Source of the DNA: Shewanella donghaensis | GTDB lineage: Bacteria; Pseudomonadota; Gammaproteobacteria; Enterobacterales; Shewanellaceae | Direction of reading: 5' to 3' | NCBI RefSeq assembly: GCF_007567505.1 | Contig: NZ_CP041783.1 | Coordinates: forward strand, 4,030,001 to 4,094,000 | Length of the DNA: 64,000 bases | Shown: piece by piece, positions 19,616 to 29,689 of the stretch | How the letters are laid out: every line of letters begins with the position of its first letter | How positions within the stretch are numbered: the stretch's first letter is position 1 | Made by a program: the position numbers and the translations under genes | The notes under the pieces: generated by a model | The model's input: the letters and a program-made list of their open reading frames with translations, nothing else | The model's database searches: none | Told to the model about the DNA's origin: nothing

Positions 19616-22164
19616 AATGCCTCTTGTTGAAGGTTATGGATTAATGATTTACGGGTCTGCCAATACAGCGGGATCGCAATAGCTATCGCACTGGTTGAGA
19701 GTGCGATTAACACGACACGGCCATAAGCTTGCCAATCCCATAACATGGCAATGCTCCAACCGAATGCTTGTAAAGTGACTTTGTTAATCAATAAATAGCC
19801 CAAAACCGCCCCTGTGGGGAGCGCAACCAAACAAGTGAGTAAGACAATAAATTGCATTTGAATAAACATCATAAAGCGTAATTGAGTTTTGCTTACCCCA
19901 AGCGCATAAAGTTTGGCTAATGGGGCTTGTCGTGCTTGGGTTAGCATTAAACAAGCGCTGAACAAACCAATCGCCGCGACCATTAACGTTAGGCTATTAA
20001 GCACCATGGTTATTGAAAAAGTTTGCTTAAACATGGCAATGGCTTGCTGTTTAATTTTGGCTTGGTTATACATTTGTGCTGTTGAAATTAGCTTGCTATT
20101 AACCAGTGATTGTTCCAGCTCGTTTATATCGCCATCATAGCTGGCAGCAATACTTTTAGGTTGTTTAGGCAGTTGTAATTGTTGCCAAAGCGCCTTACCG
20201 ATCACCACTTGACCTTTAGGGTTACCGTAGTCAAAAAAGATCGCGCCGATGGAAATCGTATCAGGTTTACTCGGTTCTGAAGATACTTTTGACGACATAA
20301 TTGGCAATGTGAATGAATCGCCGATTTGCAGATTGTACTTAATCGCTATGGGCTCGCTTATCATCAATTGATTACCGACAATAAATTCTGCCCAAAAGTT
20401 ATCTGAGTGCGCTTTTAAAGAGCTAGTTATTTTGGTCGACTGTAAATCTCTACTCACAAGTTCAACAGGCATATTTTGATAAGTGCTATTCACTGTCCAC
20501 TGTGAATATACCCCAGTGACTTTGGGCTCTTTCTCTAAGAAGTGTTGAATACTGGTGATGTTCTCGCTTGAAGGCCGCATATATAAATCCGCATGTAAGC
20601 GACTTTCTAACCATGTTTTCAAGGTAACTTCAAAACTGCCCACTAAGGTATTCATTGAAATGTTAGCGGTAAGTGCCAATAACATCGCCATCATAGCTAG
20701 AGATAATGGCCCAATAAGCTCCTTGGTTTCAGCAATCATGTATTGCCATAATCCCGCAGGAAAACGCTTGGCAAGTAAACCACTGACATGATGCAATGTT
20801 AACGGCAGTAATAATGGAATAGCGACAATGACGATACCCATTAAGGCGAGACTAAACTGATATTGCTGGGTAAATGGGAACAATGCCGCAGATATTAATA
20901 GTGCCACAACAGCTATCCTAAACAATAAACGCTGAGTGCCTAATAAACTGGTCGCCTGATTATGTTTACTACCAGCACGCGCTAAAGGTTGTTCAGTTAA
21001 TTGCTTATATAGAGGTAAACAGGCTAGTAACCCTGCAAGTAAGGTTAATATTAGCGCTTGAGCAAACCATGGCCATTGCCAATTTCCCGGCATGAGTCTT
21101 GCCCCATACAATTGCTCTAGTGTCATTGCGACCATGGGTTGTAACCACAAGCTCAGTTGCAAACCGAGAATAAAGCCAACAACGGAACCAATGAACACGA
21201 GCAAACTCAGCTCAGTTACTAATGCCAACATAATATTGTGCTTATTCACGCCGAGCTGTAGCAACTGCACTAACAGTTTTTGCCTTTTCATCAGACTGTA
21301 ACGCACGCCGTTATAAGCAATAAATAAACCCACAACAAAGGCCAGCATGCTCATGGCATTAAGGTTTAAATGAAAACTGCGAGTCAGCTCTTGCAGAGCT
21401 TGGCCTTGGTCTTGTTCTGTTATTGTTGCTTGTTGCTGTAGGAGATCATGTTGTTTAATGCGCTCAATTAATGGTTCAGGATCATCGAAAAGAGCAATGT
21501 AGGAGAGCTTATTGGGTTGGTTTAGTAATTTTTGTGCTAATGAAATATCAGCAACAATGGCGTTGCCTAAGCCATAATCATCATCGACACTGATAACTTC
21601 CAGTTTGATACTTGCTGCGGTTTTATCTAGTGGGTTTTGCAAATAAAACCAACCATCTTTAGCCACTTTTACGGCAAAGGATTGACTCATTAATAGTACA
21701 TTTTCAGCGGCGAGTACTTTTTCTAAAGGAATATTGATTGGGGCTTTTGTGTCAGCTTGCTGGCTATTTGTATGAGCTTGTAAGCTAATGGCAGCAAACA
21801 AATCACTGCCTTGGATCTGCCAGCGTTGACCTTTATCATCTGCAGCAAGGCCATTTAATACCGCTAAACCATTGCTAATACCGTTTTGACGTAACCTAAA
21901 ATAGACTTGTTCATCAAGTAATCTTTGCCCTGCTGGTGGCGTTATAAGCAAACTTGCGCGTTGGCTTAATAGTTCAGTGGCTTCGCTGTAACTTCTTACC
22001 GCATTCTCATTGGTGGATTTTACCCCTATGAGCAAGGTGACCGCGAGGATGATACCAAGGAGAATTGCGCCTGCTTGCAATGGTGCGTGACGGTAGTGAG
22101 CTATAAATATTCTCAGTGAGAAAAACCATTGTTTAGCTGTAATGCCTTGAGCCGTATTACTCAT
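19612..22164 (-). CDS. ABC transporter permease, FtsX/MacB-like, double-length (AttF-AttG fusion type)
   Basis: An 850-residue inner-membrane protein with two FtsX-type modules: a transmembrane helix near 30-48, a periplasmic region, three helices around 270-375, further helices near 420-460, a second periplasmic region (about 510-700) and three C-terminal helices (about 725-840). This is the layout of the exporter permeases that pair with a LolD-like ATPase. It starts inside the ATPase gene (8-bp overlap) and its stop overlaps the start of the AttH-like lipoprotein, so the three genes form one coupled operon. Substrate unknown; lipid-like or signalling cargo is inferred only from the family. 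Confidence 0.85.
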   Translation of the reverse strand: MSNTAQGITAKQWFFSLRIFIAHYRHAPLQAGAILLGIILAVTLLIGVKSTNENAVRSYSEATELLSQRASLLITPPAGQRLLDEQVYFRLRQNGISNGLAVLNGLAADDKGQRWQIQGSDLFAAISLQAHTNSQQADTKAPINIPLEKVLAAENVLLMSQSFAVKVAKDGWFYLQNPLDKTAASIKLEVISVDDDYGLGNAIVADISLAQKLLNQPNKLSYIALFDDPEPLIERIKQHDLLQQQATITEQDQGQALQELTRSFHLNLNAMSMLAFVVGLFIAYNGVRYSLMKRQKLLVQLLQLGVNKHNIMLALVTELSLLVFIGSVVGFILGLQLSLWLQPMVAMTLEQLYGARLMPGNWQWPWFAQALILTLLAGLLACLPLYKQLTEQPLARAGSKHNQATSLLGTQRLLFRIAVVALLISAALFPFTQQYQFSLALMGIVIVAIPLLLPLTLHHVSGLLAKRFPAGLWQYMIAETKELIGPLSLAMMAMLLALTANISMNTLVGSFEVTLKTWLESRLHADLYMRPSSENITSIQHFLEKEPKVTGVYSQWTVNSTYQNMPVELVSRDLQSTKITSSLKAHSDNFWAEFIVGNQLMISEPIAIKYNLQIGDSFTLPIMSSKVSSEPSKPDTISIGAIFFDYGNPKGQVVIGKALWQQLQLPKQPKSIAASYDGDINELEQSLVNSKLISTAQMYNQAKIKQQAIAMFKQTFSITMVLNSLTLMVAAIGLFSACLMLTQARQAPLAKLYALGVSKTQLRFMMFIQMQFIVLLTCLVALPTGAVLGYLLINKVTLQAFGWSIAMLWDWQAYGRVVLIALSTSAIAIAIPLYWQTRKSLIHNLQQEAL

Positions 22165-22825
22165 GAATATGGCCTTTGTCTAAATGCCATCTGCGTTTCA
22201 TATAACCTGCGCAAGTTTCACTGTGGGTTACCATCAATACTGTGGTGTTTGCAGCTTTGGTTAACTGACACATCAATTCCATGACTTGTTGACCTGCGGC
22301 TTCATCTAAATTACCCGTGGGCTCATCAGCCAGTAATAATGCCGGTTTATGAATTAGCGCTCTGGCAATGGCAACCCGCTGTTGCTGCCCGCCAGATAAT
22401 GTTTCAACCGGTCTGGTTAAGATGTCTTCGATACCCAGTTGAGCAATTAACTCATCCCCCCAAGCACTCCACTTTTGATTATTGAGTTGCAATACAAAGC
22501 GAATATTGTCGATGACATTGAGCGGGGTGAGTAAGTTGAATTGCTGAAACACGATGCCGAGCTCTGAGCGTCTGAAATTGCTCCATTTGGCATCTTGCCA
22601 ATTTTCAGCTTGTTGGTTCATTAGCTGTAATTGACCAGAGTCAATTCTCTCAAAACCAGCAATAATATTAAGCAGGGTGCTTTTACCTGTGCCACTAGGG
22701 CCTGTAAGGGCAATGGTGTCACCCGCAAATAGAGATAAGTCGACGCAGTTAAGTACCTGATGCAGTCTGTCCCCATCATTAAAGCCTTTGGATACTTGCG
22801 ATAATTGCGTAATAACAGCTGCCAT
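22157..22825 (-). CDS. ABC transporter ATP-binding protein (LolD/MacB-type)
   Basis: About 222 residues of a nucleotide-binding domain. Walker A GPSGTGKST, Q-loop region FQQFNLL, signature LSGGQQQR, Walker B ALLLADEPTGNLD and the switch His in VTHS are all present, so it should hydrolyse ATP. It belongs to the lipoprotein-release and macrolide-exporter ATPase type. The frame extends to 22861 through a run of Met codons, but AGAGA lies upstream of the ATG at 22825, which starts MAAVITQLS like its relatives; I chose that. It heads the operon with the FtsX-like permease and the AttH-like lipoprotein. Confidence 0.88.
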   Translation of the reverse strand: MAAVITQLSQVSKGFNDGDRLHQVLNCVDLSLFAGDTIALTGPSGTGKSTLLNIIAGFERIDSGQLQLMNQQAENWQDAKWSNFRRSELGIVFQQFNLLTPLNVIDNIRFVLQLNNQKWSAWGDELIAQLGIEDILTRPVETLSGGQQQRVAIARALIHKPALLLADEPTGNLDEAAGQQVMELMCQLTKAANTTVLMVTHSETCAGYMKRRWHLDKGHIHE

Positions 22826-23050
22826 ATCAGTCTCTAGTATTGCTTGTAATAACATCATCATACGATAAATAGCATGAGTTAGATCTATCTTTAACAGTAA
22901 TTAAGTTTTTCTTTAGGTCTGGCTGATAATTCTGAATGTGAAAGAGAGATGTTTCGTATTTTTCACAGATACTGGTTGATTCATTTTCTATTTTTTAATT
23001 TGTGAATTACTTTTGATCATTATCGTTAAATCTATTCAAGTTAAAGCTAA
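22826..23050. other. Intergenic region between the ABC operon and the hybrid kinase
   Basis: An AT-rich divergent intergenic stretch that continues to 23210. I see no gene; it should hold the promoters of both operons. The kinase-side promoter candidate is listed separately. Confidence 0.4.
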
Positions 23051-23078
23051 TTGCAATCATAGGCTTAAGCGTTATAGT
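23051..23078 (+). promoter_or_regulatory. Candidate sigma-70 promoter of the hybrid kinase operon
   Basis: TTGCAA and TATAGT with a 16-bp spacer, about 130 bp before the chosen start. The position suits the divergent kinase operon. Confidence 0.45.
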
Positions 23079-23210
23079 AAGGATGGGTGTTTTTTAGACA
23101 AGTTAAAGGGTGTTTGTTTTCCCAACCTATCGCGAATTAATCAAAATAACTGATGTGACTTGATTAATAAGAATTTAAACAATCAGACTTTGTTAATGAG
23201 ACTTGTATTT

Positions 23211-26200
23211 ATGGATGAAAATAAGCGGAAGTTACACAGTTTTAGAAGCCGTATTTTGGCTTATATCGCGTTGCCTTTAATTCTTATTATGGCGGTGATT
23301 TATGGTTTTAACGGCTGGATTAATTACCTGCAGCATGAAGAAGACGTTTATCAACGATTAGAACAACAAGCGAGCCTTTCTGCTAATCATCTTAATTTTG
23401 TGCTGGACTCAGTGCAAAGTACGACTCGTGGATTAACGGATTATCTTACCTACGTAGATAGTGACGAAATATATGATGATGTTGAAAAAGTAGAAACATT
23501 ATTAATTAATCGATTAAAGCGCAATCCTAATTTTTTTGGCAGTACCATTGCTTACCGACCTAATTTTTTAAAAAACAAACTTCGTTATGCACCTTATGCC
23601 TACCGTGATGATAACGGAATTAAAGTCATGGATATTGGCCAAGAAGCCTATGATTATACTGATGGTAATTGGAGCTGGTGGAGTGATGCTATCTCTAGTG
23701 TTGACGGTATTTGGTCTGAGCCTTATTTTGATGAGGGAGCGGGCAACATTTTGATGATTACCTATTCGCATCCTTTTGGAGATGTCAGTAATCGTTATGG
23801 CGTGGTCACTGCTGACATCGCGTTAAATGCAATGCCAGATTTGATGCGTATCCCCAGTAAAAACCTAGTGGTTTTAGATAAAAATGATAATGTTATTTTT
23901 TATGATCAACAACATAGTGACTTAAAAGGAAGTAGCGAAACCTGGCTTGCTGAAACCGACAATAATGCTGAAATTCGCCGTTTCATGTCTCAAAATATAG
24001 CAGGTCAAACGCGGGTGGAAACCACCTCAGGCGAATCTTTTCTCGTCAGTGTCGCTAATGTTCCTGTTGTCGGTTGGCAAGTGGTTATTGCCAAGAGCAA
24101 CACTGAATTAAACAGCTATTTTTTAAATAACTTTTCACGCAATGCATTCAGCTTAATGCTATTGGCAATCGCATTGTTGTTAACCAGTATTTTGGCTTCG
24201 AAAAGGCTAAATAAACCGTTAGAAGAATTGGCTAATGGCATGTTGGCCTTTGGAGAGGGCAAACTCAATCGACTGGAGACTGAGAAGTATAATATTTATG
24301 AAGTTGTGACGTTATCGAAAAAATTCAACCATTTAGCAAGCTTACTTGAAGAGCGAGAGTTAGCGCTAAGGGATTCTACCGGTAGCCGTTTTGCTAGTTT
24401 AATTGACGGTATGAGTGATAAGTCTTTCTATTGTTCGCTGGATCCACAAGGTCAAATTGTGCAAGTCAGTGAAGGTGTGTTGAAAGTTCTAGGCGTTGAT
24501 GCTGAGACATTACAACGTAAATATCAACGGCTGTTTACCAGTGACCCAATCAATGAATTGAATTGGGAGTATATGGAAAAGGCGCTGCAAGGAGAGACTG
24601 TACCGCCCCATGAAGTTGAAATGCTTGCTGCCAATAATAAAATACGCCGATTAGATGTTTTTATGCAGCCATTGGTTGCTGATTCTGGTGAGCTGATTTC
24701 GGTAGAAATGTTATTTACTGATGTCACTGAGCAATTTTCTGCAGCAGTTTGGTCTGATGCCGTTATTGAATCATCACCTCAAGCCATGTTGATCGTCGAT
24801 GAAGTGGGCGGGATTATTTTTACCAATAGCCGTTGTCAGGATTTATTTGGCTACGACCGCAACACATTATTATCGCTTAATGTTGAGCATCTATTTCCAC
24901 CGCGCTTTCGTGACAAACATGCTGCAGTGCGAGCGGCGTTTCTTGAGCAAGGTTTATCGCGCTTCAGCACCGATAAAGAAGGCTGGGTTGCTTTGCAATC
25001 CAATGGAGATGAAATACAAATCGAAGTGTGTTTATCACTACTCCCCATCGCCCATGATGGCAAAAGGCAAATAGCCGCAACCATTAGAGATCTAACCGAG
25101 CAATTAGCCACAGCTAACAAAATCAAAGACAGTGAAAGTCGTTTCAGAGGCTTGGTGACTAATATACCTGGTGCAATTTATCGAACTCGAATCGGTGAGA
25201 ATTGGGTGATGGAATATGTCAGTAATAACATTGCTGACATTGCAGGCTATCCAGCTAAGGATTTTATCGAAAGTAATAAGCTGCAATACAACACTATTAT
25301 CCATCCAGATGATGATTCTGCTACATTTAATGCCATCACTGATGCGATTCAATCTCAACAAAGTTTTGATGTGGAATACCGTATATATCATCGTGACGGC
25401 AGCGTTAAGTGGGTGCATGAAAAGGGTAAAGCCAGCTACGATGACGCCGGGAAACCGTTATGGTTTGACGGCAGTTTACATGACGTCACTGAAAGCAAGT
25501 TAGCGTTAGAAACGATTCAAGCGTCTAAAAAGCAACTCGAAAATATCACCGAATCTTTACCCACCTTGGTTTATCAAATGAAATGGCGCAGTGAGTCAGA
25601 TAATTCATTTAGTTTTTTATCGGAAGCTTGTGTTTCTATTATCGGTTTTCCGCGTGAAATGCTGATGGATAACGTTAATTTATTGCTAGATAGAGTGATA
25701 GAGCCTGATCGCCAAGCCATAAAAGATGATCTATCAGGTAAAGACATTCAAAAAATTCAGTGGTTCCGAGAATTTAAATTTTTACATCCATCGGGTGAGG
25801 CTATTTGGTTGCAAGCCGGAGCGAAAGGGCAACGACTCAAGAATGATGAGCTGTTGTGGAATGGCTATTTAATGGATGTTACCAGCAGAAAAAATGCGGA
25901 AACAACCTTAGCCGAACGTGAGAAACACTTATCAGCTTTACTTAATACGGCTGAAATGGGCATTGTTAATATTAATCCTGACGGCGTAATCATAAATTGT
26001 AATGAACATTTTGGCCGTAAAATGGGCATGAGCTCAAAAAATTTAGAAGGTAACCTTTTCTTCGAGTTTATGTCTTCTGAAGATAAAGCATTGGTAAAAG
26101 CACAATTCAGACAGTTTACTCTTGGCGAATTTGACACGTTCAATGTTGAACCCAGAATGCTTAGCAAATCTGGTCAAGAAATCTGGATGGACATGACCTT

Positions 26201-28490
26201 TGCTGCACTCAAAGATGACGATGACAAAGTGATTTCTGCGGTCATTTCTATGGCGGATATTACCAGTCTTAAAATTGTCTCCACAGAACTGAAACAAGCG
26301 AAAGATGAAGCTGATGCAGCCAGTCAAGCTAAGAGTGACTTTCTAGCCAATATGTCCCATGAAATTCGCACACCCATGAATGCCATTATTGGGATGTCTC
26401 ACTTATGTTTGCAAACTGACTTAAACAAGAAACAGCTCAATTTTGTGGAGAAAATTGAGCGAGCATCAAAATCCTTATTGGGCATTATTAATGACATCCT
26501 CGACTTCTCAAAAATTGAAGCCGGAAAAATGGAAATTGAAATCGTGCCTTTTCAACTCGACACCATGCTTGAAGATTTAAGCGACATGTTTGCCATAAAA
26601 GCCGCAGATAAACAACTGGAGTTATTATTTTCTGTGGCGCCGAATATTCCCAGCCATTTAATGGGCGATCCGTTAAGAGTGAGCCAGGTACTCATTAACT
26701 TAATGAATAATGCGATTAAGTTTACTGAGCGAGGTGAGATTATTCTCTCCATTGAATCACTTGAGCAAAATGGTGAAGAGTTAGAACTTAAGTTTAGTGT
26801 TCGGGATAGTGGTATTGGTTTAACGCCAGAGCAATGTAATAAATTATTTAAATCCTTTAGTCAGGCTGATACATCGACGACTCGAAAGTACGGCGGTACA
26901 GGTTTAGGTTTAGCGATATGTAAGCAGCTAGTAGAGCTTATGGGCGGCCAGATCGGCGTTGAAAGTAAACGTGGTGTGGGGAGTACATTCTTTTTCACTG
27001 TGAATGTACATCAAGCGGATAACTTGCAACTCAAAGTGGCTCAAGAATTAGAAGGAATGGAATTGCTGGTAGTTGATGATAATGCCACAGCAAGAGATAT
27101 TTTACAGACTATGCTTCTTAGTATGGGCTTTAAAGTGACGGTTGCTAAAGACGGTACTGAAGCGATATCAATGTGTCATGCGAATCAATACGAACTCGCA
27201 TTAATTGATTGGAAAATGCCAGGGTTAGATGGCTTACAAACGGCAGAAACCATTATTAGCCAAAATGCTAAACCGCCGTTGACTATTATGGTTTCCGCCC
27301 ATGCTACAACCGAGTTTACCGATAGTATTTCTAATTTAGGCATCAATGGCTACATCACGAAACCAGTAAGTGCATCACGATTACTTGATGCGATTATGTC
27401 GGCGCTGGGTAAACAAGGTCATATACCAGTAAGAGCTAAAGACACCAATTTAAGCGCTGAAGTTTTGCTGCAATTATCAGGTAAGAAAATTTTATTGGTT
27501 GAAGACAATGACATGAACCAAGAAGTCGCCACTGAATTTTTAGAGCAAGTGGGCATTGAATTAACGATTGCTGACAATGGCCAGATAGCCTTAGATAAAC
27601 TGGCATTAAATAATAGTTTCGATCTCATTCTAATGGATTGCCAAATGCCGGTAATGGATGGCTATTCTGCAACTGAGCAAATAAGAAAGAACAAAGCTTT
27701 TGATGGCTTACCTATTGTTGCTATGACGGCGAACGCTATGGCGGGTGATAAAGAGAAGTGTCTCAATGTTGGGATGAACGATCATGTGGCTAAGCCCATA
27801 GAAGTCTCTTTGCTATATCAAACGTTATTGAAGTATTTAAGCCTTAATACCATAGAGGCTTCAGTAGAGTTAATTGATGTTAACCATGCTAATGATGTTG
27901 AAAGTTGGCCACAACATCCTGATATTGATGTGGATAGGGGACTGCAACTGGTTCAAAACTCAGCTAGATTGTATCGTAAAATATTAACCCGTTTTACTGA
28001 AGGGAAGCGCCATATCGCTGACGATATTACTCACGCTATTGATGAGAACAATCTTGAGGATGCAGTGCGTTTTGCGCATACCTTAAAGGGCTTATCAGGT
28101 AATTTGGCGAGTCAGAAGTTGTCAGATTTAGCTCGAGACCTTGAGAGTAACCTAGTTGACGAAGCTGAGTATCAAGCGGATCTCGTAGCGATTGATATCT
28201 TGGTTCAGTCCATTTGTGATGCTATCGATATATGGCTAGATATAGATAGTCCTGTGCCATCTACAGGAGTTGATTTACTCAGTAATGAGGACTTTGCTGA
28301 ATTACTGGATAAGTTAATCGTTATGTTAGATGAGGGTGATGCCAGCGCAACAGACAGCATTGAAGATATGCAAAGCAAGGTTAACGAACAAACCAGATTG
28401 CAACTAAAACCCATTGGAAAAATGATTAAGAGTTATCAGTTTGAAGAGGCTATGGAATTAAGCCAACAACTGCGTCAACGTTTTGCATAA
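23211..28490 (+). CDS. Hybrid sensor histidine kinase: Cache, HAMP, five PAS, two receivers, HPt
   Basis: About 1759 residues. Order: membrane helix (near 10-30), large periplasmic Cache-type sensor (to about 305), second helix, HAMP-like linker, five PAS domains (about 385-1020), HisKA with SHEIRTPMN (phospho-His about 1050), HATPase with N-box NLMNNAIKFTERG and GGTGLGLAI, receiver 1 (Asp about 1333, LIDWKMP), receiver 2 (Asp about 1476, LMDCQMP), and HPt (FAHTLKGLSGN, His about 1623). The open frame begins at a TTG at 23160; the ATG at 23211, MDENKRKLHSF, just ahead of the first membrane helix, is preferred. A weak SD makes this uncertain. It probably phosphorylates the HD-GYP protein encoded 48 bp downstream. 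Confidence 0.9.
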   Translation: MDENKRKLHSFRSRILAYIALPLILIMAVIYGFNGWINYLQHEEDVYQRLEQQASLSANHLNFVLDSVQSTTRGLTDYLTYVDSDEIYDDVEKVETLLINRLKRNPNFFGSTIAYRPNFLKNKLRYAPYAYRDDNGIKVMDIGQEAYDYTDGNWSWWSDAISSVDGIWSEPYFDEGAGNILMITYSHPFGDVSNRYGVVTADIALNAMPDLMRIPSKNLVVLDKNDNVIFYDQQHSDLKGSSETWLAETDNNAEIRRFMSQNIAGQTRVETTSGESFLVSVANVPVVGWQVVIAKSNTELNSYFLNNFSRNAFSLMLLAIALLLTSILASKRLNKPLEELANGMLAFGEGKLNRLETEKYNIYEVVTLSKKFNHLASLLEERELALRDSTGSRFASLIDGMSDKSFYCSLDPQGQIVQVSEGVLKVLGVDAETLQRKYQRLFTSDPINELNWEYMEKALQGETVPPHEVEMLAANNKIRRLDVFMQPLVADSGELISVEMLFTDVTEQFSAAVWSDAVIESSPQAMLIVDEVGGIIFTNSRCQDLFGYDRNTLLSLNVEHLFPPRFRDKHAAVRAAFLEQGLSRFSTDKEGWVALQSNGDEIQIEVCLSLLPIAHDGKRQIAATIRDLTEQLATANKIKDSESRFRGLVTNIPGAIYRTRIGENWVMEYVSNNIADIAGYPAKDFIESNKLQYNTIIHPDDDSATFNAITDAIQSQQSFDVEYRIYHRDGSVKWVHEKGKASYDDAGKPLWFDGSLHDVTESKLALETIQASKKQLENITESLPTLVYQMKWRSESDNSFSFLSEACVSIIGFPREMLMDNVNLLLDRVIEPDRQAIKDDLSGKDIQKIQWFREFKFLHPSGEAIWLQAGAKGQRLKNDELLWNGYLMDVTSRKNAETTLAEREKHLSALLNTAEMGIVNINPDGVIINCNEHFGRKMGMSSKNLEGNLFFEFMSSEDKALVKAQFRQFTLGEFDTFNVEPRMLSKSGQEIWMDMTFAALKDDDDKVISAVISMADITSLKIVSTELKQAKDEADAASQAKSDFLANMSHEIRTPMNAIIGMSHLCLQTDLNKKQLNFVEKIERASKSLLGIINDILDFSKIEAGKMEIEIVPFQLDTMLEDLSDMFAIKAADKQLELLFSVAPNIPSHLMGDPLRVSQVLINLMNNAIKFTERGEIILSIESLEQNGEELELKFSVRDSGIGLTPEQCNKLFKSFSQADTSTTRKYGGTGLGLAICKQLVELMGGQIGVESKRGVGSTFFFTVNVHQADNLQLKVAQELEGMELLVVDDNATARDILQTMLLSMGFKVTVAKDGTEAISMCHANQYELALIDWKMPGLDGLQTAETIISQNAKPPLTIMVSAHATTEFTDSISNLGINGYITKPVSASRLLDAIMSALGKQGHIPVRAKDTNLSAEVLLQLSGKKILLVEDNDMNQEVATEFLEQVGIELTIADNGQIALDKLALNNSFDLILMDCQMPVMDGYSATEQIRKNKAFDGLPIVAMTANAMAGDKEKCLNVGMNDHVAKPIEVSLLYQTLLKYLSLNTIEASVELIDVNHANDVESWPQHPDIDVDRGLQLVQNSARLYRKILTRFTEGKRHIADDITHAIDENNLEDAVRFAHTLKGLSGNLASQKLSDLARDLESNLVDEAEYQADLVAIDILVQSICDAIDIWLDIDSPVPSTGVDLLSNEDFAELLDKLIVMLDEGDASATDSIEDMQSKVNEQTRLQLKPIGKMIKSYQFEEAMELSQQLRQRFA

Positions 28491-28538
28491 ACCACGCAAA
28501 GTGGTTGCGCACTAAATTTGATTTAGATAGGAAATAAC

Positions 28539-29558
28539 ATGGAAAAAGCGACAGTGCTGATAGTGGATGATACCCCTGAAAATATTGATATATTGGTGGG
28601 TATTCTTGGTGGAGATTACAACATTAAGGTCGCAATTGATGGCCCTAAAGCACTTGTTCTTGCTGAGAAAGCATCGCCGGATCTCATATTACTTGACGTG
28701 ATGATGCCGGGGATGAATGGCTACGAAGTGTGTAAAAAGCTTAAGAGCGAACCGTTAACCTGTCATATACCAGTTATTTTTGTTACTGCACTGGCTGACT
28801 CTGAAGATGAAACAAAAGGATTTGCGTTAGGGGCCGTGGATTATATTACCAAGCCTGTGAGCCCCGCAGTGGTGCAAGCGCGGGTGAAAACCCATTTAAG
28901 TTTGTACGATCAGAAAAGGTTACTTGAATCACAAGTTGCACTGAGAACGAAAGAGCTGAACGATACGCGTTTTGAAATTATTCGTCGTTTAGGTCGAGCT
29001 GCAGAATATAAAGATAATGAAACAGGGTTACATGTTATACGCATGAGCCATTATGCGCGTTTATTAGCTTTAGCGGCTGGCTTCACACCAACATTTTGCG
29101 AATTACTCTATAACGCTGCACCAATGCATGATATTGGCAAAATAGGCACCCCAGATTCTATTTTGAGAAAACCCGGAAAATTAGATGCTGATGAGTGGCA
29201 AGAAATGCAACTGCATGCATCGATAGGGGCTGAAATTATTGGCGATCATGACGATCCCTTATTGCAAATGGCTAAACGCATTGCCATTAGTCATCACGAA
29301 AAGTGGGATGGTTCTGGCTACCCTTATGGAATATCCGGCGATGACATTCCAGTAGAAGGTCGCATTATTGCTATTGCAGATGTGTTTGATGCGTTGACCT
29401 CAGCAAGACCTTACAAGAAGGCTTGGAGTGTCGAAGACACCATCGCACTTATTGATAGTGAATCAGGTAAGCACTTTGACCCTAAACTAGTTGAAAGGTT
29501 TAAATCGGTTTTAGAAGACGTGAAACGAATTAAGTCAGAAAATGAAGAGACATTTTAA
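28539..29558 (+). CDS. Response regulator with HD-GYP c-di-GMP phosphodiesterase output
   Basis: A 339-residue RpfG-type regulator. The receiver domain (1-120) has acidic pocket DD at 10-11 and phospho-acceptor Asp53 in LLDVMMPG. The HD-GYP domain follows: HD at 197-198 (MHDIGKIG) and HHEKWDGSGYP at 252-262, complete for metal binding and for the GYP loop. The expected activity is c-di-GMP hydrolysis in the cytoplasm, controlled by the hybrid kinase immediately upstream, whose HPt could phosphorylate Asp53. AGGAAA lies before the ATG. Gene pair and domain integrity make this a probable two-gene signalling module lowering c-di-GMP. Confidence 0.93.
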   Translation: MEKATVLIVDDTPENIDILVGILGGDYNIKVAIDGPKALVLAEKASPDLILLDVMMPGMNGYEVCKKLKSEPLTCHIPVIFVTALADSEDETKGFALGAVDYITKPVSPAVVQARVKTHLSLYDQKRLLESQVALRTKELNDTRFEIIRRLGRAAEYKDNETGLHVIRMSHYARLLALAAGFTPTFCELLYNAAPMHDIGKIGTPDSILRKPGKLDADEWQEMQLHASIGAEIIGDHDDPLLQMAKRIAISHHEKWDGSGYPYGISGDDIPVEGRIIAIADVFDALTSARPYKKAWSVEDTIALIDSESGKHFDPKLVERFKSVLEDVKRIKSENEETF

Positions 29559-29613
29559 GTTTGTTTTTGTCTAACTTTAAAGCTTTTTTTAAATGAAAAG
29601 GCTTCTTGAAACG

Positions 29614-29656
29614 AAAAGGCTGAAAAGAAATAAACAATCTTTTCAGCCTTTTTTTT
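29614..29656. terminator. Terminator between the HD-GYP gene and ygfZ
   Basis: A 15-bp perfect stem (AAAAGGCTGAAAAGA and its complement) with a 9-base loop and an eight-base T-run on the plus strand. It sits between converging genes. Confidence 0.92.
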
Positions 29657-29689
29657 GTACCATTTTTACACCATTTTTACAAATGGGTA

